NCBI GenBank assembly: GCA_900491605.1
Contig: UESW01004352.1
Location: forward strand, 113,808 to 177,807
Direction: 5' to 3'
DNA: 64,000 bases
DNA from: Calamus simplicifolius
Lineage: Eukaryota > Streptophyta > Magnoliopsida > Arecales > Arecaceae
Shown: positions 37,389 to 50,600 of the stretch, in pieces
Layout: every line of letters starts with the position of its first letter
Position numbering within the stretch: the first letter of the stretch is position 1
Notes under the pieces: generated by a model
The model's database searches: none
Told to the model about the DNA's origin: nothing
Seen by the model: the letters and a program-made list of their open reading frames with translations, nothing else
Translations under genes and position numbers: made by a program

Positions 37389-38963
37389 TTCTCAATTGGT
37401 AATTGTTGGATGCAAATCATAATTATTATGGCTGATTTATAAAAAGGGTAGTGGTTGAGTGAATTATATTCCCATTTCTTGTTTTTGTTTTACATGGGAG
37501 AGCACCAGAATTAGCCATTTTTACCAGCACAAATAATAGACTTACAAGGGCATGGTGATTGGAGCCTTAATCATGCTAGCAAAAGTTAATTCTTCCACAA
37601 ATGCTGGGACCTTATAATTAATTCTGTGCATAAAGTTAATCTGTTTTCTATGTTATGCTTCTCTTGTAGGGGCTTGGAATGCGACAAGAATTTGCTTCAG
37701 ATGGTGGTGAGCGTATTGTTGTCGCTCAACCTGCCATTGAAGGTTTGGAAGATGTAGAGGAGGAGGATGGGCTGGCTTGCATGGTTTGCCGAGAGGGATA
37801 TACGCTGAGGCCTAATGATATGTTAGGTGTCTACTCTTATAGCAAGCGGGTGAACCTAGGTCCAACAAATTCAGGAAGTGTCCGTGGAGATTGTGTTTAC
37901 ACAACTGTCAGCCATTTTAACATCATACATTTTCAGTGCCATCAGGAGGCCAAACGTGCAGATGCTGCACTGAAAAATCCCAAGAAGGAATGGGAAGGAG
38001 CTGCACTGAGGAACAATGAAACCTTGTGTAATTGCATCTTCCCCTTGAGAGGCCCGTCTGTTCCTCTTACACAATATGTTCGCTGTGTTGATCAGTACTG
38101 GGACAACCTGAATGCCCTTGGGCGTGCTGATGGTGGCCGACTCCGATTACTGACATATGACATTGTCTTGGTATGTTCATTCTCTATTCTTTTGTTTTTA
38201 TTGTGTTTTGAAACCTGGATTAGAGAGGGAGGGATGCCAGATCAGTCTATACCGTGTTGCTAGGTCATCCAGACATTTTATGGATCGTTGTCATTATTTC
38301 ATGAAAGCAAATGCCACTGCTTGGTAGTGCCATAACAAACCAGTGGTTGAAGTGTAGATGATGCACTACTGCCCCTAGATCTACACTTATTGCCATGAGG
38401 GAATTTTTTCTAAATTCCTCCAGATATTGCTGTCTTGGTTGGCTAGTATCTGGCAAATTGAAAGGGATGGTTGTTTAGGAAATCCTGTATCTGCAGCTTT
38501 ATCAAGCAATCATAAGGGACTTTGCTCTGGATTCTGTGGTAGAAATGGTTCATTGTAACCCAGTTATTTAGTTTGTTCCAAGATTCCAATCTCGATCTCA
38601 CCCTTGATCTCATCTCCTAACCATCCTTGTCTTTTTGCTTGTTGTTTCATCTTTTGTGGGAAATATTTTAATATGCTCTCCTGGGATGGCATATTGGAGC
38701 ATTTATGCAGCCTGAACTATAATCTGCCTTTAACTTAATTGGCTGGCTACTATCTTTTTTGTGCTGCTTTTATGATATTACTATGTATCTCTTTAAGATT
38801 CATGTTCGATGTTGCTAAGTTTTTCACTAGCCATCAACCTACCACCACCTTCTTTTATTTGATCTTGGGACCAGCCATGTACAAAGTATTATACATAGGT
38901 GGACTTATTTGCTGTACTCATGTCTTGGTGATTGCTCTCTTTATTTGCTGTCTGCTTGGTGCC

Positions 38964-39012
<49 letters not shown>

Positions 39013-40549
39013 CTCTCCCTGTTGAAACGAGTGAGTTCATGCAGCTTGCTTCTTGAATTGTAGAAGCAAAAATGAGATTGCTCAAGTTATATGTAAGTTG
39101 TGCAATTCATGTCTAGGCTTCTTTTAGGCAGGCACAGAAATGTAATGAGGGTGGGACCATATAGTTACTGCTTGTCACTTGATAACATCAAAGAGTCCAT
39201 TGCATTGGGAGATTTTATTGCTGTTTTGCTCATTACAATGATTGCTATTACTTTTCTAGTTGCTTTCAATATTTTATTGATACTTTTACTATCATTATTA
39301 TTAATATTGTTGTTGTCATTATCTTGGAACTTATTTAGTAAATGTTTGTTGCACAAAGGCTTTTCCTTTCCAAGTTGGACTTTCCGTTGTCTATAAATAT
39401 CCATTTGATTGGACATCTTACCTTCTTGTTAATAATGCATGTTGGATCATGCAATTTCTTTTCCAGCTATAAGAATCGGATGTTTATCCTCCATCAGACA
39501 ATATATTTACCAATGTACAAGTGCATGCCTGAAATGTTCCTATAGATGTGTTATATATCCGCAAGTGTTGTTAGTCGGTTGATTAATTTGAGTATTATAA
39601 GCATGAGTGTACTTAATGCAGTCTAAATGTTTTATGTATGGTGATTATTTCTCATGGATAACAACAACACATGTAGCGGCTTACAATCTTTTATGTGATA
39701 ATATATTGCCTCATGCAGATGTTAGCTCGGTTTGCAACGGGCGCTTGTTTCAATGCAGACTGCAAAGGTGGTGGAAGGGAGAGCAACTCCCACTTCCTCC
39801 CTTTCATGATCCAGATGTCTTCTTTCCTCCTCGACCAAGGAAACTCAAACCAGCAGCAGCGCCGAGTCATGGCAAAGTCAGTGGCTGCATACCTATCCAA
39901 TGCCCTTCCCACTTCTGATTCTTCCAGCAGGCTTTCATCTTCTGTTCCTGGCTCTCGTTCTGCTGGGCCCTCCGAGGAGACTGTCCAGTTCATGATGGTT
40001 AATTCTCTCCTCTCTGAGTCATATGAGGATTGGTTGCAGCACCGCCGTACTTTCTTGCAGAGGGGCATATACCACGCCTATATGCAGCACAAGCATGGCC
40101 GGTCAACCCTCCGGTTGTCCTCTGAATCATCTGCTAGCATTGCCAAAACAGAGGAAGGATCCTCGGCAGATCTTAATGACAGCAAGAAACTATTTGCCAT
40201 CATCCAGCCAATGCTTGTTTACACTGGTTTGATTGAGCAGCTGCAACGATTTTTCAAGTTAAACAAGTCATCAAGTGTGGCAAGTTCCAAGGGCTCGTTA
40301 GGGGAAGACGAAGGGAGCAGTGGGAGTGGTTTGGAGGGGTGGGAGATTGTGATGAAGGAGAGGTTAATGAACATGAAGGAAATGGTGGGGTTCTCAAAGG
40401 AGATGCTCTCATGGCTTGAGGACATGACTTCAGCAGCTGATCTGCAGGAGGCATTTGATGTCATGGGTGCGTTGGGAGATGCCCTGTCGGATGGGTTTTC
40501 CAAGTGTGAGGACTTTGTTCACGCAGCAATTCTTGCTGGAAAGAGTTGA
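9222..40549 (+). CDS. BIG: Auxin transport protein BIG (UBR4-type giant protein)
   Basis: Orthologue of Arabidopsis BIG (DOC1/TIR3), the plant UBR4, needed for polar auxin transport and for light and hormone responses, and related to N-degron E3 ligases. Coding exons by GT..AG borders: 9222-9462, 9552-9661, 18472-18625, 18741-24831, 25010-25627, 25740-25920, 28215-28449, 28560-33124, 33207-33429, 33753-34157, 34775-34918, 35314-36338, 37670-38170, 39719-40549. Domains: UBR box (about residue 1560), ZZ finger (about 2600), cysteine-rich ribbon (about 3450), UBR4-type E3 module near the C-terminus (about 4700). Acidic linker before the UBR box. Exon phases all join correctly, but one base is missing near 19063, 30180 and 35805. 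With three bases added, the coding length is 15,327 nt (5,108 residues), close to the about 5,100 of Arabidopsis. The ATG is supported by N-terminal similarity (SWSxSQIxAxVS). Confidence 0.97.
10167..10239 (+). repeat. 37-bp tandem duplication
   Basis: AAGAAGGTGTTATGATTC and the following bases occur at 10167 and again at 10204 with almost no changes. Confidence 0.85.
10481..10640 (+). repeat. 77-bp tandem duplication
   Basis: ATTACTGAATGAAT starts at 10481 and 10558. The units continue with similar ATCACTTTCTT and GAGATCAAC blocks and are moderately diverged. Confidence 0.8.
10767..10846 (+). repeat. 40-bp tandem duplication
   Basis: ATTTAATGAACAGTTG and the following GTTTTGTCTCTGAATGAATA occur at 10767 and 10807, nearly identical. 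Confidence 0.85.
13015..15360 (+). mobile_element. L1-type LINE, 5'-truncated and decayed, sense in BIG intron 2
   Basis: Broken frames give endonuclease sequence (ATWNIG near 13020, then SIYAPQVGLDRF near 13297-13332) and the linker to reverse transcriptase (about 14490-14560). RT N-terminal sequence follows (IYEIKDAMQKMKIG near 15130, KCLGDDGI near 15210). It matches the common plant LINE whose endonuclease is often named 'craniofacial development protein 2-like'. Many stops and frameshifts are present. Sequence between about 14600 and 15090 does not fit the LINE and may be a later insertion. The RT catalytic core and 3' end are missing. Confidence 0.8.
14088..14450. repeat. Compound (TA)n/(TG)n microsatellite
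   Basis: About 360 bp of TA, TG, TGTA and TGCA repeats lie inside the LINE between endonuclease and RT sequence. Open frames across it give only Tyr/Ile/Met/His repeats and are not genes. Confidence 0.95.
16125..16178 (+). mobile_element. LINE 3' tail
   Basis: AAATCCCAACTAGTTTGGGG, followed shortly by GTTGTTGTTATTG, is the characteristic 3' end of these plant LINEs. It lies apart from the upstream LINE body. Confidence 0.7.
17841..17876. repeat. (GA)18 microsatellite
   Basis: An uninterrupted AG dinucleotide run in BIG intron 2. Confidence 0.95.
22911..23130 (+). other. BIG: UBR box zinc finger
   Basis: Cysteine/histidine-rich segment containing CYTCDLTVSKGCCSICAKVC, HRGHRVVYSR and FFCDCGAGG, the zinc-binding layout of UBR boxes that read destabilising N-termini. 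An Asp/Glu-rich stretch (about 22800-22890) precedes it. Confidence 0.95.
26680..26900 (-). mobile_element. LINE 3' fragment, antisense in BIG intron 6
   Basis: Read on the minus strand it ends in the CTAGTTTGGGATTAAGG...TTGTTG tail typical of the plant LINE family seen elsewhere in this window. The plus strand shows the complement CAACAACAATATAACC at the left end. Confidence 0.75.
27805..27990. repeat. Dispersed repeat copy (GGTATG/GTACCA-rich)
   Basis: The segment is full of GGTACCAT, GTACCACA and GGTATGCATTGGTATGG and resembles 36466-36570 in intron 12. The family is not identified. Confidence 0.5.
28735..28875 (+). other. BIG: ZZ-type zinc finger
   Basis: CCDGCSTVPILRRRWHCNVC, then CPDFDLCEACY and a closing HSRDHPM, match the ZZ finger consensus. 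The segment lies at the start of the long exon 8. Confidence 0.95.
31275..31440 (+). other. BIG: cysteine-rich zinc-ribbon-like segment
   Basis: A series of CxxC pairs (CPRC, CSNC, CRQC, CNEC) ends in GYSKYGRFEFNF. This block is strongly conserved in plant BIG and animal UBR4. Metal binding is inferred from the spacing. Confidence 0.85.
33452..33540. repeat. Homopolymer cluster in BIG intron 9: poly-T, (GT)n, 15-G run
   Basis: A T-tract, a short GT run, another T-tract and an unbroken 15-G run (33504-33518) sit together. Run lengths may be unreliable in an assembly. Confidence 0.85.
35110..35180 (+). mobile_element. LINE 3' tail in BIG intron 11
   Basis: TAGTTGGAAAAAGGCTTAG, followed by repeated GAGTT units, matches the end of the LINE fragment at 52940-53330 (TAGTTGGGAAAAGGCTTAG, then ATGAGTTGAGT). 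Confidence 0.75.
36466..36570. repeat. Dispersed repeat copy in BIG intron 12
   Basis: This is the same GTACCAGTATGC/GGTATGCAT-rich family as 27805-27990, placed directly before the 105-bp tandem duplication. Confidence 0.5.
36571..36780 (+). repeat. 105-bp tandem duplication
   Basis: Two units start GAAATAATATAGTTT at 36571 and 36676, and a third start is cut short at 36781. The units differ at only a few positions, so the duplication is young. Confidence 0.92.
37319..37388. repeat. Compound microsatellite (CTT)n(CT)n(TA)n
   Basis: Three adjoining simple repeats lie in BIG intron 12. Confidence 0.93.
37778..38140 (+). other. BIG: C-terminal UBR4-type E3 module
   Basis: CMVCREGYTLRP, then YSYSKRVNLG and HFNIIHFQCHQEAKRAD, form the Cys/His pattern of the atypical UBR4 E3 region near the C-terminus. 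It is encoded in exon 13. The E2-recruiting role is known for animal UBR4 and is inferred here. Confidence 0.85.
38964..39011. repeat. Compound microsatellite (CT)n(CA)n
   Basis: Adjoining CT and CA runs lie in BIG intron 13. The remainder of that intron (38171-39718) shows nothing recognisable. Confidence 0.93.
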
Positions 40550-41698
40550 GGATGGACCTTGCTAATGTTTTGTTGTTGGAAATCACTCTCCTTTGTTCCT
40601 TGATGATGCTTATATGCTGTGCAGGCATGAACGGATGACGGATGTGTTGTAACATGTAAGAATATAAAACTGGATGAAAATTCCTCATCCCTTATAAAAT
40701 CTCTCTTTTCTTTTTCTCACTCCATGAGCAGTTGAAATCTTATATTGGCAAATTGTCCGATTTTGGTTTAGGATTTTCTTTTTGGTGAGGTTCTATATTC
40801 GGTTCGGTGTTAAGACACATTCTGTTGAGCTCCTGCGTCAAAGGCAACAACAACACGCTCAAAAAGAACTTGGCCTTTCCAATCAGTCTCTTCTCTTCTT
40901 CTGTTTTGGCTCCCTTGGGATGCCCAGGTCGCCGATGGTAATGGAAAAAAACATAGCAGTCACATTTATTCTTTAACGTATGAATCTGGGGTTACAAATA
41001 TTTCTTTTCTTTTTCCTATAAATGTTTCCGAACAGCCAAATCCAATTTGACATCGGAAGGCATCTGTCTTTGCTGGATATCCAATGAATAATTTTCAGCA
41101 AAAATACAATAAACTCCCACAATTTTTTTGGACCTGCCATCCATTTAATGTAATTCGATTACTCAATTTTCAATGCATCTACCTGTTTGCTAGAGCAACC
41201 AAAATTTAGTGCAGTTCAGACCTCATATCCTCAGCCTATGCACCCTAAGGGTGCCAAAAAGATGATGAGCTGCACAATTCCTGTGATGAATGATAACGTG
41301 GAGTGAAGATTCATAACATGAACGGTCCTCCCTGACTCTAATCGATACACACAAGAATTAGCATTGCAATAAACGGTGCAACCATTGCCCCTACATTGAA
41401 CTCAGCAATCAGACAGCTGGATCAATACAGAACAAGGATGATAAGCATTGACATCCAATGATTTCCATAACTCAAATACACTATAACAACAAAGATCAGA
41501 TATCCACAAGGATCAAGAACTGTGACTTGGTACAAGAGACTCCTAACAAGAAGGGAAGCCTGAAATGAAAAGTAGCTCCTCAATTTGTTATGGAAGCCTC
41601 TTCATGAAAAGACATGAAGGAATACATAATGCCATTATACCCATCTGCTCAGCGCAAGGATAATTACAAGATAAATAAGAGGATCCAAAGATGTAGCA
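40550..41698. other. Convergent intergenic region: BIG and BIM2-like 3' ends
   Basis: The stop codons of two convergent genes lie 1.15 kb apart. A likely BIG poly(A) region is near 40661 (AATATAAAA). No other gene is seen, and 3' UTRs from both sides probably fill most of it. Confidence 0.6.
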
Positions 41699-44600
41699 TT
41701 AGCTGTTATCAGTTTTATGCCTCTTGGGAGCTTGCTCAGGTTCCTCACCACTGCTCTCCATCCTTGAGTCCCCCATTACTTGATTAATGGCCGAGGGGTC
41801 TTCATGACCCTGCAACCAAAGGGAAAGAAAAAAAAAACCAAATCAGCAATTGTTGCACTGATTCTGAAAAGCCATTGAATAGAGTAGACAAGCTGTCAGC
41901 TGCAATACGAGCTTCAAAAATTAATGCAGATAAAGCATCGTGTTCATAAACACCTTGGGTCTGACTTGTTCGTTGGTTTTCCCAAGCTCTACCACCCAAG
42001 CTGCATTATGAGGCCCTGATTATAGATAAGACAACCCCAAACTGGCACCAGCTCGCAATACAAAGTGTGAAATGGTTCAACCTTAGAGTCATCTCATTTA
42101 AGTGGGGTTTGTAAGCTGACAATAACAACTACAACTAGGAGATGTGGATCCAAATTGGATTTGAGGCACTATTGGGTTGTTCTCGACCTTCTGGTCCTAT
42201 AATCCATGAAACATTTAAAGAGATAGCAGACAGCTAATTTGAGATATAATGGAGCTGGACCAGGCTTGGCTCCAGCTTGGCTAGCTAGCTCATTCAATTT
42301 GCAACTGAGTGCAAGCCGTTCACAACAGCCCATCTAAAAGATCTTCAATTGATTATATAAATTATGTGATTTATTTATAGTAAACAAAAATTAAATTAAT
42401 TATGTTAATTTATATTAAACAAATAAAAAAATATATAGAGAAACAATAATTAAATTGACATATGCAATACTAACTCAACTCATCTAAGCCTTTCTCAACT
42501 ACATGGGGTCGGCTACATGAATCTGCTTCCTCCACTCTGCTCTATTCAGGATCAAGCCGACATTTAAATTAAAATAGTTATATCTTTTTTAATTATTTCT
42601 GCCCATGTTAGTTTAGGTCTACCTCTACCTTTATCCTTACCATGAATTGTTAAAAAATCACTTTCTAACTGGAGCATCTAAAAGGTCTATATTGTATATG
42701 TTCAAACCACCATAATCGATTTTCTTTCATTTTATCTTCAATTGGGGCTACTCCTATTATTTCTTTTATATGCTTATATCTAATTCTATCTTTTAAAGTT
42801 TTACTATATATCCATCTTAACATACACATTTCTGTTACACTTAATTTATTCACATGTTTCAATATTGCTCAATACTTTGTTCCATATAGCATAGCTGACC
42901 TAATAGCAGTTTTATAGAATTTTTCTTTCAATTTTAATGGGATGCGCCGATCATACAATACTCCCAAAGCACTCCACTTAATCCATCCTGCTTTAACTCT
43001 ATAATTCACATCTTCACCTATTTACCTTCTTGTTGGATAATTGATCCTAAATGCCTAAATTTTTCGCTCTTGATATCTCTTGATTTGCAATCTTCACTAT
43101 TTCTTCATTTGTATTTCTACTCCCACTAAAATTACATTTCATATATTCAATTTAGTTCTACTAATCTTAAAACCTTTAGTTCTAAAACCTCTCCAAATCT
43201 CTAGTTAGTATTTACTCCAGATTTAGTTTCATCAATCAATACTATATCATCTGCAAATAACATACACCATTGGAAATCATTTTGAATATGTTTAGTTAAT
43301 TCATCCATAACTAATAAAAAGATACGGACTTAACACAGATCCTTGATGCAAACCTACAGTAATTAAAAACTCACTAGTTTCTCCTATTGTTGTTTTAACT
43401 AGTTATTGCTCTATCATACATATCTTTTATCAATTCTATGTACCTTTTGGTAACTCCTTTTTTCTCTAAAATCCACTATATTATTTTTTAGATACTCTAT
43501 CATATGCTTTCTCTAAATCAATAAAGATCATATGAAAGTCTTTTTTCTTTTCTCTTAACACTCTATCAATCTTCTTAATAAATAAATAGCTTCCATGGTT
43601 GATCTTCCAAGCATAAATCCAAATTGATTATTTGACACCAAAGTTTCAGCTCTTAATCAATTTTCTATTACTCTCTTCCATAATTTCATTGTATGACTTA
43701 TTAGCTTAATCCCTCTATTATTTGCACAGTTTTGAATATCTCTTTTATTTTTGTATACGGGTATTAATATTTTTTCTTCAATCATCCGGCATTCTTTTAG
43801 TTGCTACAATTCTATTAAATAAATTGTTAACACATGACTCCAATTCTCTGAGCCTTTCCAAACCTCAATAGGGATCGCATATGGTCCTAATGCCTTTGCA
43901 TTTTTCATTTTACTCAAAGCCTTTTTAACCTCAAGCATGCTAAATCTACGAAAAAAATTATGCTCATTTGTTACTTTAGGTTATCACATCCTTCTACCCT
44001 TAAATTTATCAAATTATTTTTATTTAATAATTTTTTAAAACGTTTTTATCATTCTTTTATTCTTCTTTTACTAAGACTCTTTCATCTTCATCCTTAATAC
44101 ATTTAATATAGTCAAGATCTTTTTTTTCTTTTCTCTTAGTTTTGCTAATTTATATATAGTTTTTCACTTTTTTTCGTATCTATCTATTATATAAATCATC
44201 TAGACTTGGCATTACTTACCACTTTTTTAGTTCTTTCTTTGCATCCCTATACTTTTTAAGACTTTCTTCATCCTTAGCCTCTTGCCAAATTTTATAGTTT
44301 ATCCTTTTAAGCTTGATGGCAGCTTGAACTTTCTCGTTCCACCACCAAGTTTTCTTTCCTACTAGTCCTATCTTTTTGATTCTCCTAGAAATTCTTTTGC
44401 TATTTTTTTATGCATTTAATTGCTTTTTTCCTACGTTAAGTTGGGATCACTATCTATATTCATAGTTATTACTCTTATTAATTTTCTTTAAATAATTATA
44501 GTTTTTTTCCCTTTCAAATTCCACCATTTAATTTTGAATTAATAGTTTTATGTTTTACTCTATATTTCATTTTTATCCATGTCTGTTACCATTATCCTAT

Positions 44601-47600
44601 GTTGTGAAGTTAAACTTTCTCCTAAAATAACTTTATAATTTTTGCATATTGTTTTATCTATCTTCCTAGTTAAGAAAAAATCTATTTGACCTTTATTAGA
44701 TCCACTTTTAAATTTTATTAAATGTTCGTCTCTCTTTTTGAAAAAATGTTTGCTATTGTTAGATCATACGCAACTACAAAATCTAATAAGCTCACGCCGG
44801 CTTCATTCATATCTCTAAATCCATATCCTTCATGTACCATTTCATATCATCCCTCTGTTTACCTATATGTCCATTACAATCTTCTCCAAATATATCTTTT
44901 CTTCTTATGGTATTTCTTGTATTACTTCATCTATGTCTTTCCAAAATTGTGTTTTAATTTGTTAGTCTAATCGGACTTGTGATGCATATGCACTAATTAT
45001 GTTTATTATATTATTCCCAATTATAAGTTTTAGTGATATAATCCGATCTCCTTTCTAGTTATTTAACAACATATTCCTTAAAATTCTTGTTTACAATTAT
45101 TCCTACTCATTTCTATTTTATATTTTTAATGTAATATAATTTATATTCTATATTCTTTATTTCTCTAGATCTTTCATCTATCTTCATAGTTTTACCTGTT
45201 AGTGTTCTATATTTCATATTGCTACCCTAAGCTGACTATCATGGACTAACTTCTTTACCCGCACTCGTCCATAGTGCAGGAACCTTTGCTTACTTATCAC
45301 TGCAACCGAGCGCCGGTGCGGCGCCCTTTGCTTATTTTTCGAAATCCGAAGGCAGATGCAACACGTCTCTTAACGGGACGTCCTAACTTTTTGCATAGTT
45401 TGAACTATTTATTTATATTCATAAAGCAATTAAGGGAGCCAAGTCTAGCTTACAACCAGCTCGTTTGGATGACAGCCCTACAGCTAAAAACAAGATAACG
45501 TATGTCATTTCTAAACCAAAATTTGAATGAATGTGGGCGGCGTCCAATCCAATGAGATGACTAAAACCAACTGCTTTAGAGAATAAAATATTGAATAATG
45601 ATACAACACCCTCCTTATATAAAAGAGGAACTAGTAAACATGCAAATAATGAAGCGGAAGTAAAAGAATTTTAGCAATACTTCCTTAAGGTGAAGTTATA
45701 TGAGTGGGTTAACAATGGTAAGCGGGATAGCTAGTCACTTATTCAGTATGTAACGGGAATTAGTTAGGTGTTAACACATGTAATTGTACTGTATAATGTT
45801 TATTCATCTTAGCAGAACTTGTAAACAAATATAAAAAGGAAAACAAGTGAGCTAGGAAAAGCATTGTCAGGAGAGTCATTTTCCAAATGTAAGGAGAACA
45901 ACAAATTATCATGCCGTATATGTTGGTCAAATATTAACACAAAATTGTTGAAGAAGAAAATATGAAATGAACTTCACTTGATAAGCAAAGATCCATGGTA
46001 GTATACATCCAAATGCACAGGTAAGGCCAGAATTGAGAGTCCAGTTCTGAGAGGATAATTTCAACAGTTACTGAAAACTTCATTTTGTTCCGCAAACTAA
46101 CTAAAAGAAATTTTAATAAGAACAAATGAAATATACCTTGGCACTGGAGATAGTGGCAGTCATAGCCTGTCTTCTACTAACTGCCCGTTTGCCTAGATTG
46201 ATCTGCACGGAAACGCTGGCCTGAGACAGATCTATACCTGAACTCTCCAGTGCTTCTGTTAGTGTAGCCAATATCCTTTTTCATGTCAAGCCATCCAGGA
46301 ACCACGTTAGAATTTAGGTAAATATTAATCTCAAAATATAAAAGGTCCTGCTTGTTTAACAAGAAGTTCCCAAGGATACATAAATATGAACAAATGAATG
46401 GTTTGCCATGAATAAGTTGTTCATTATAGCATACGCTAAAAATGAAAAAAAAAAAAAAAAAGTGGAGCTTTTAGTTTGAAAGAGTAAATTTTCTTCGTCA
46501 AGATATTTGTAAAATGTCTCCCACCTTAACTGAGCATAACATTAACAAGTATCCAAAGTAATTAGAAATACATAACTCCTTGCTAAATAGAATTATGACA
46601 TCTTACAAAGAACTTTTAAAAACAACATTATTGATGGAAGCCTATCAAGGTTGAAAAGGCATCTGCAACTTAATTATGAAAACTAAAACAAAAATAACAA
46701 TGCCTTCCTATGCTCTGCTTACCATATATGGAGACCAAAGAATAGACAGAAATAAATAAATAAGACAAAATGTCAAAATAAATAAATATGAGGTCTAATT
46801 CAAGAAACACGAGGAAAGGCTACTCTTTCCCAACAATTACTAATGGGAAAAAATGAATGCAGTGATAGTTAGTTTAATGATTAAAAGGTTTCATATATAA
46901 CAAAGAATAACAATCCATGGCCACAGAGCAAGAATAATTACCCCCAAGGGAAAGGTGAGTTTTCAATGTCCCAAAACATATAAGAAGATAATCCAGTAAT
47001 ACAAACTCACCCTTGAGTGTAGACACTAGACACACTGATTGTGCCTTCATCAATGGCCAGCTCTCTTGTTCATTCAACATATCACTACCGATAGTATAGT
47101 CTGCCAGGCCTGATGATCTCTGCCACTGAGATTGGGACTGAGATGCCATGTTATCTGAATCTGAAATTAACCTCTCCTGAGGGAGTGTTAAACCAGATTC
47201 CCTTCCAGAAGCACAAAAGTTTGGCTGCAAAGGAATGGGTACTGCACCTGTACCAGCATTCATGTCTGGTTCTGCCACATTTTGTGTGTTTGAGAGCATT
47301 GATGGGGCAATAGGCATGCTATCATCAACAAACTTTCCAGTGAACATAAACCCAGGTGGAGCAGGTCCATTTTTTAAGACATGAGAAGGGTCAGATAAAC
47401 CATCTGTAGGACCTTGGGTGTTACTCTGTTACAAGCAAAAGGAAAAAATAAAGAATAAATTCCTCAAAGGGAATATTAGTATAAAACCTTCGGAGACCAT
47501 GTTAATCATGCAGTCATATTCCATGCCCATAAGCAAATAAATAACAGATAATATGAAATATACACCAAATGATCCCAAAAGAATTTACAAGCTATGAAAA

Positions 47601-50600
47601 AGAAGTGAATTTTACAAAATACTCATCTTGTTTTTCTGTTTGAACCATACACCCAAAAGAGAGATCCTAGGATTTGCAGACCTACGATGTGTGGGTTAGG
47701 GAGGGGAATGATTTAGATCAAGTTATGGAACCGAACACTACAAAGAAAAGCAAAATGGTCCTGGGGAAGTGCCGTATCATTAAACATATAATATAGTCAT
47801 TGCTAATTTTGCTGAAGACAAAATTCTTGTTAATTGCTAAGTCAATTAAAAAAATTTCAAGGATCGATAAACCTATTGATTCTTAGTAGTACAACAGCCC
47901 CATAAACCTATCGATAAACCTATTTTCTTATATTACAATACATCCCTCTTAACAATCTTATGTTAGCCACATTCATTTAGTGAACATATAATTTTTTCAC
48001 AACTTAGCGTTCCATACTATAAAGTATAGCTAGTCTTACGCCTATCTTATAAATTTTTTTCTTTAACTTAATAGATATTCTACTATCACATAATATTATA
48101 GTTACACTTCTTCATTTTATTTAACTTATTTTAAGCTTATGAACAATATCATCTTCAATCTTTTCTTTTTCATGAACAATCAATCTTAAATATCAAAAAT
48201 GATTTTCAAAACTTTTTGGCCCTCAATTTTTACTCTACATTCATCTTTATTTCTAATTGTATTAAAATTGTATTTCATGCATTCGTCCTTATTCTATTTA
48301 ACTTAAAACCTTTAGGTTTTAAAGCATTTTTTATAATTCTAACTTACGATTATCCTAACCTTAATTTCATGCATTACTAGTATATCATCTGCAAATAATA
48401 TGCACCATAAAATATTATCCTGAATACGTCTAATAAGCTTATTCATAATAAGGATTAAAAGCATATCCTTAATATAAACCTATCGTAATTGAGAATTCAC
48501 TAGTATTACCATTAATAGTTCTAATATTAGTAATTACTCCATCATACATATCTTTTATTACATTAAAAAAAAAAATCTGATGGATACTTTTTCTTGTCTA
48601 ACACCCATCACAAGGCTTTTTTAAGAAAGCTATTATTTATTAAATTAGCTTCTCCATCTTTCTTCGATCCCATGCTCTTTACCCAAAACTTTTTTTATCG
48701 TTATCTTTGATTTATTTAGCTTGAATCATATATCTAGTTTTCGTTTCTCCTAGTCTTACAATTTCATGTCTCTCTCTTTCTCCCCATCTTTACCTTCTAG
48801 TTTGCCTTGAACCTAACCTCCCATATTATTTTTTTAACTTTGTTTTAGCCATCTTATAATTTTCATATGCTTCTCTATTTCTATATTTAAATAGTTTTCT
48901 ATAGCACTTTCTTTTAGCCTTGATCATTATTAAACTTTCTTATTCCATGACCAAATTTTTTATAATATGTTCTATTTCTTTTTAACTTTCCTAACACCTT
49001 TATAACTACTTTTCTAATACTATTAACTATCTCTTCCTATATGTTATTGATTTTCCAATACAAACTCCATTTTCTTTCCATCATCATTTATCCTTAAAAG
49101 CTATTCATTTGTCCTTTCAAATTCTACCACCTAACTCTTAAATTCTTATACTTAGCCATTCTCCTCCATTTCTGAATACTTATATCTATAACGATCAATT
49201 TATGTTGCGTGGCTAAGCTCAATTTGGTACAACCTTATAATCTTTACCAAAAAAAAAAACTCGATTAATCTCTCTAATAAAGAAGAAATCTATTTGACTA
49301 GCATGATGGTCACTTTTAGAAGTTATTAAATGAGAGTCCTTATAAAGCATGTGTTGGCTAATACTAAATTTTATTTCGTTGTAAACTTTAAAATGACAAT
49401 CTTCATTTCTATGCTCGAAACCATAACCTCTATGTACTCTTTCAAAACATATATATATTTTCCACATATCCATTCAAATCTCTAATCAATATTTTCTTTG
49501 CTAGAAATATCTTAAATTACTTTATTCATGCCGTTCCAAAACCTTTACTTTGTAGCATGATCAAGCCCTACTCGAGGAACTAACAATATTCATTGACTCT
49601 CTCCTAACACAAATCTAATAAAAATTATTCTATCTTTTATTCCCTTAATATCTATAACATCATCCTTTAAACTCTTATGTACAATAATTCCTATTTAATT
49701 TTTATTTTTATCTTTACCAGCATACCAAAGTTCATAGCTATCAGCCTGTTTTGCCTTTTCTCCTAATCACTTAGCCTCTTGCGAAAAGGATACATTAATT
49801 CTCTTTTTAGTCATTATATTTATCAGTTCCATTATTTTTTATTAATGATCCTATATTTCGAGTTGCTAAATAAATTTTATTTTTTTATTTTGTTTCTATT
49901 TTTTTGAACTAACTTCTTTACATATAAAGGTGTGCAAACCCTTATTTACTTTCACCACATCCAAGAAACAATACGATATGACTTCTAGAGACTGCCCTAT
50001 GTACCCTAGCAAAACTTTACACCTAGCGTCTAATGTAACACGTCGTAAGTAGAGGACGCCTCAACAATTTTCTCCATTGGATTTATATGCTCATAAGGTG
50101 TGACTATAGTTTTAGTCTGGCAATCAACTTATTGCAACCCTTCTCCTTTATTTGAGCTTGAGACTTGGCCAAAGTTAACTTTTGAAAAATAGGAAATAAA
50201 AATAGCATCATGTGTGCGTGCACACCAGTTTTTGTTTTTTGTTTTTAGAAGTAGAAAACAAGAAATAGAAGCTATGTCAAACAGTCCTATAATTTCCTAT
50301 GCTTCTACAACATAATGGATCTAAAACATAATTTTGATCTAAAAGCACTCATCTAGCTAGACACAACTATAATAATACTCACGGTCATAGAACCATTCTA
50401 TTACTACTAAGCAAATTGTTTGTAAGCTCTTTGCAATTGATCTAATCTTTCTAATATTTGGAATGTAGATAAACCAGCCCATGCACACCAAAAAATAAAG
50501 TGCACTAAACCTGGGCAATTTTCATTCCCATTCCAAAACCCCATTCCAAAACTATGTAGATATGCAGATTTTTGCGTAGTGAATCATAACAGCATGTGCA

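Noticed and set aside
38739..39416. Hydrophobic frames in BIG intron 13 that might encode a membrane protein
   Set aside because: T-rich intron sequence with a CT/CA microsatellite; no start context, homology or supporting splice sites.
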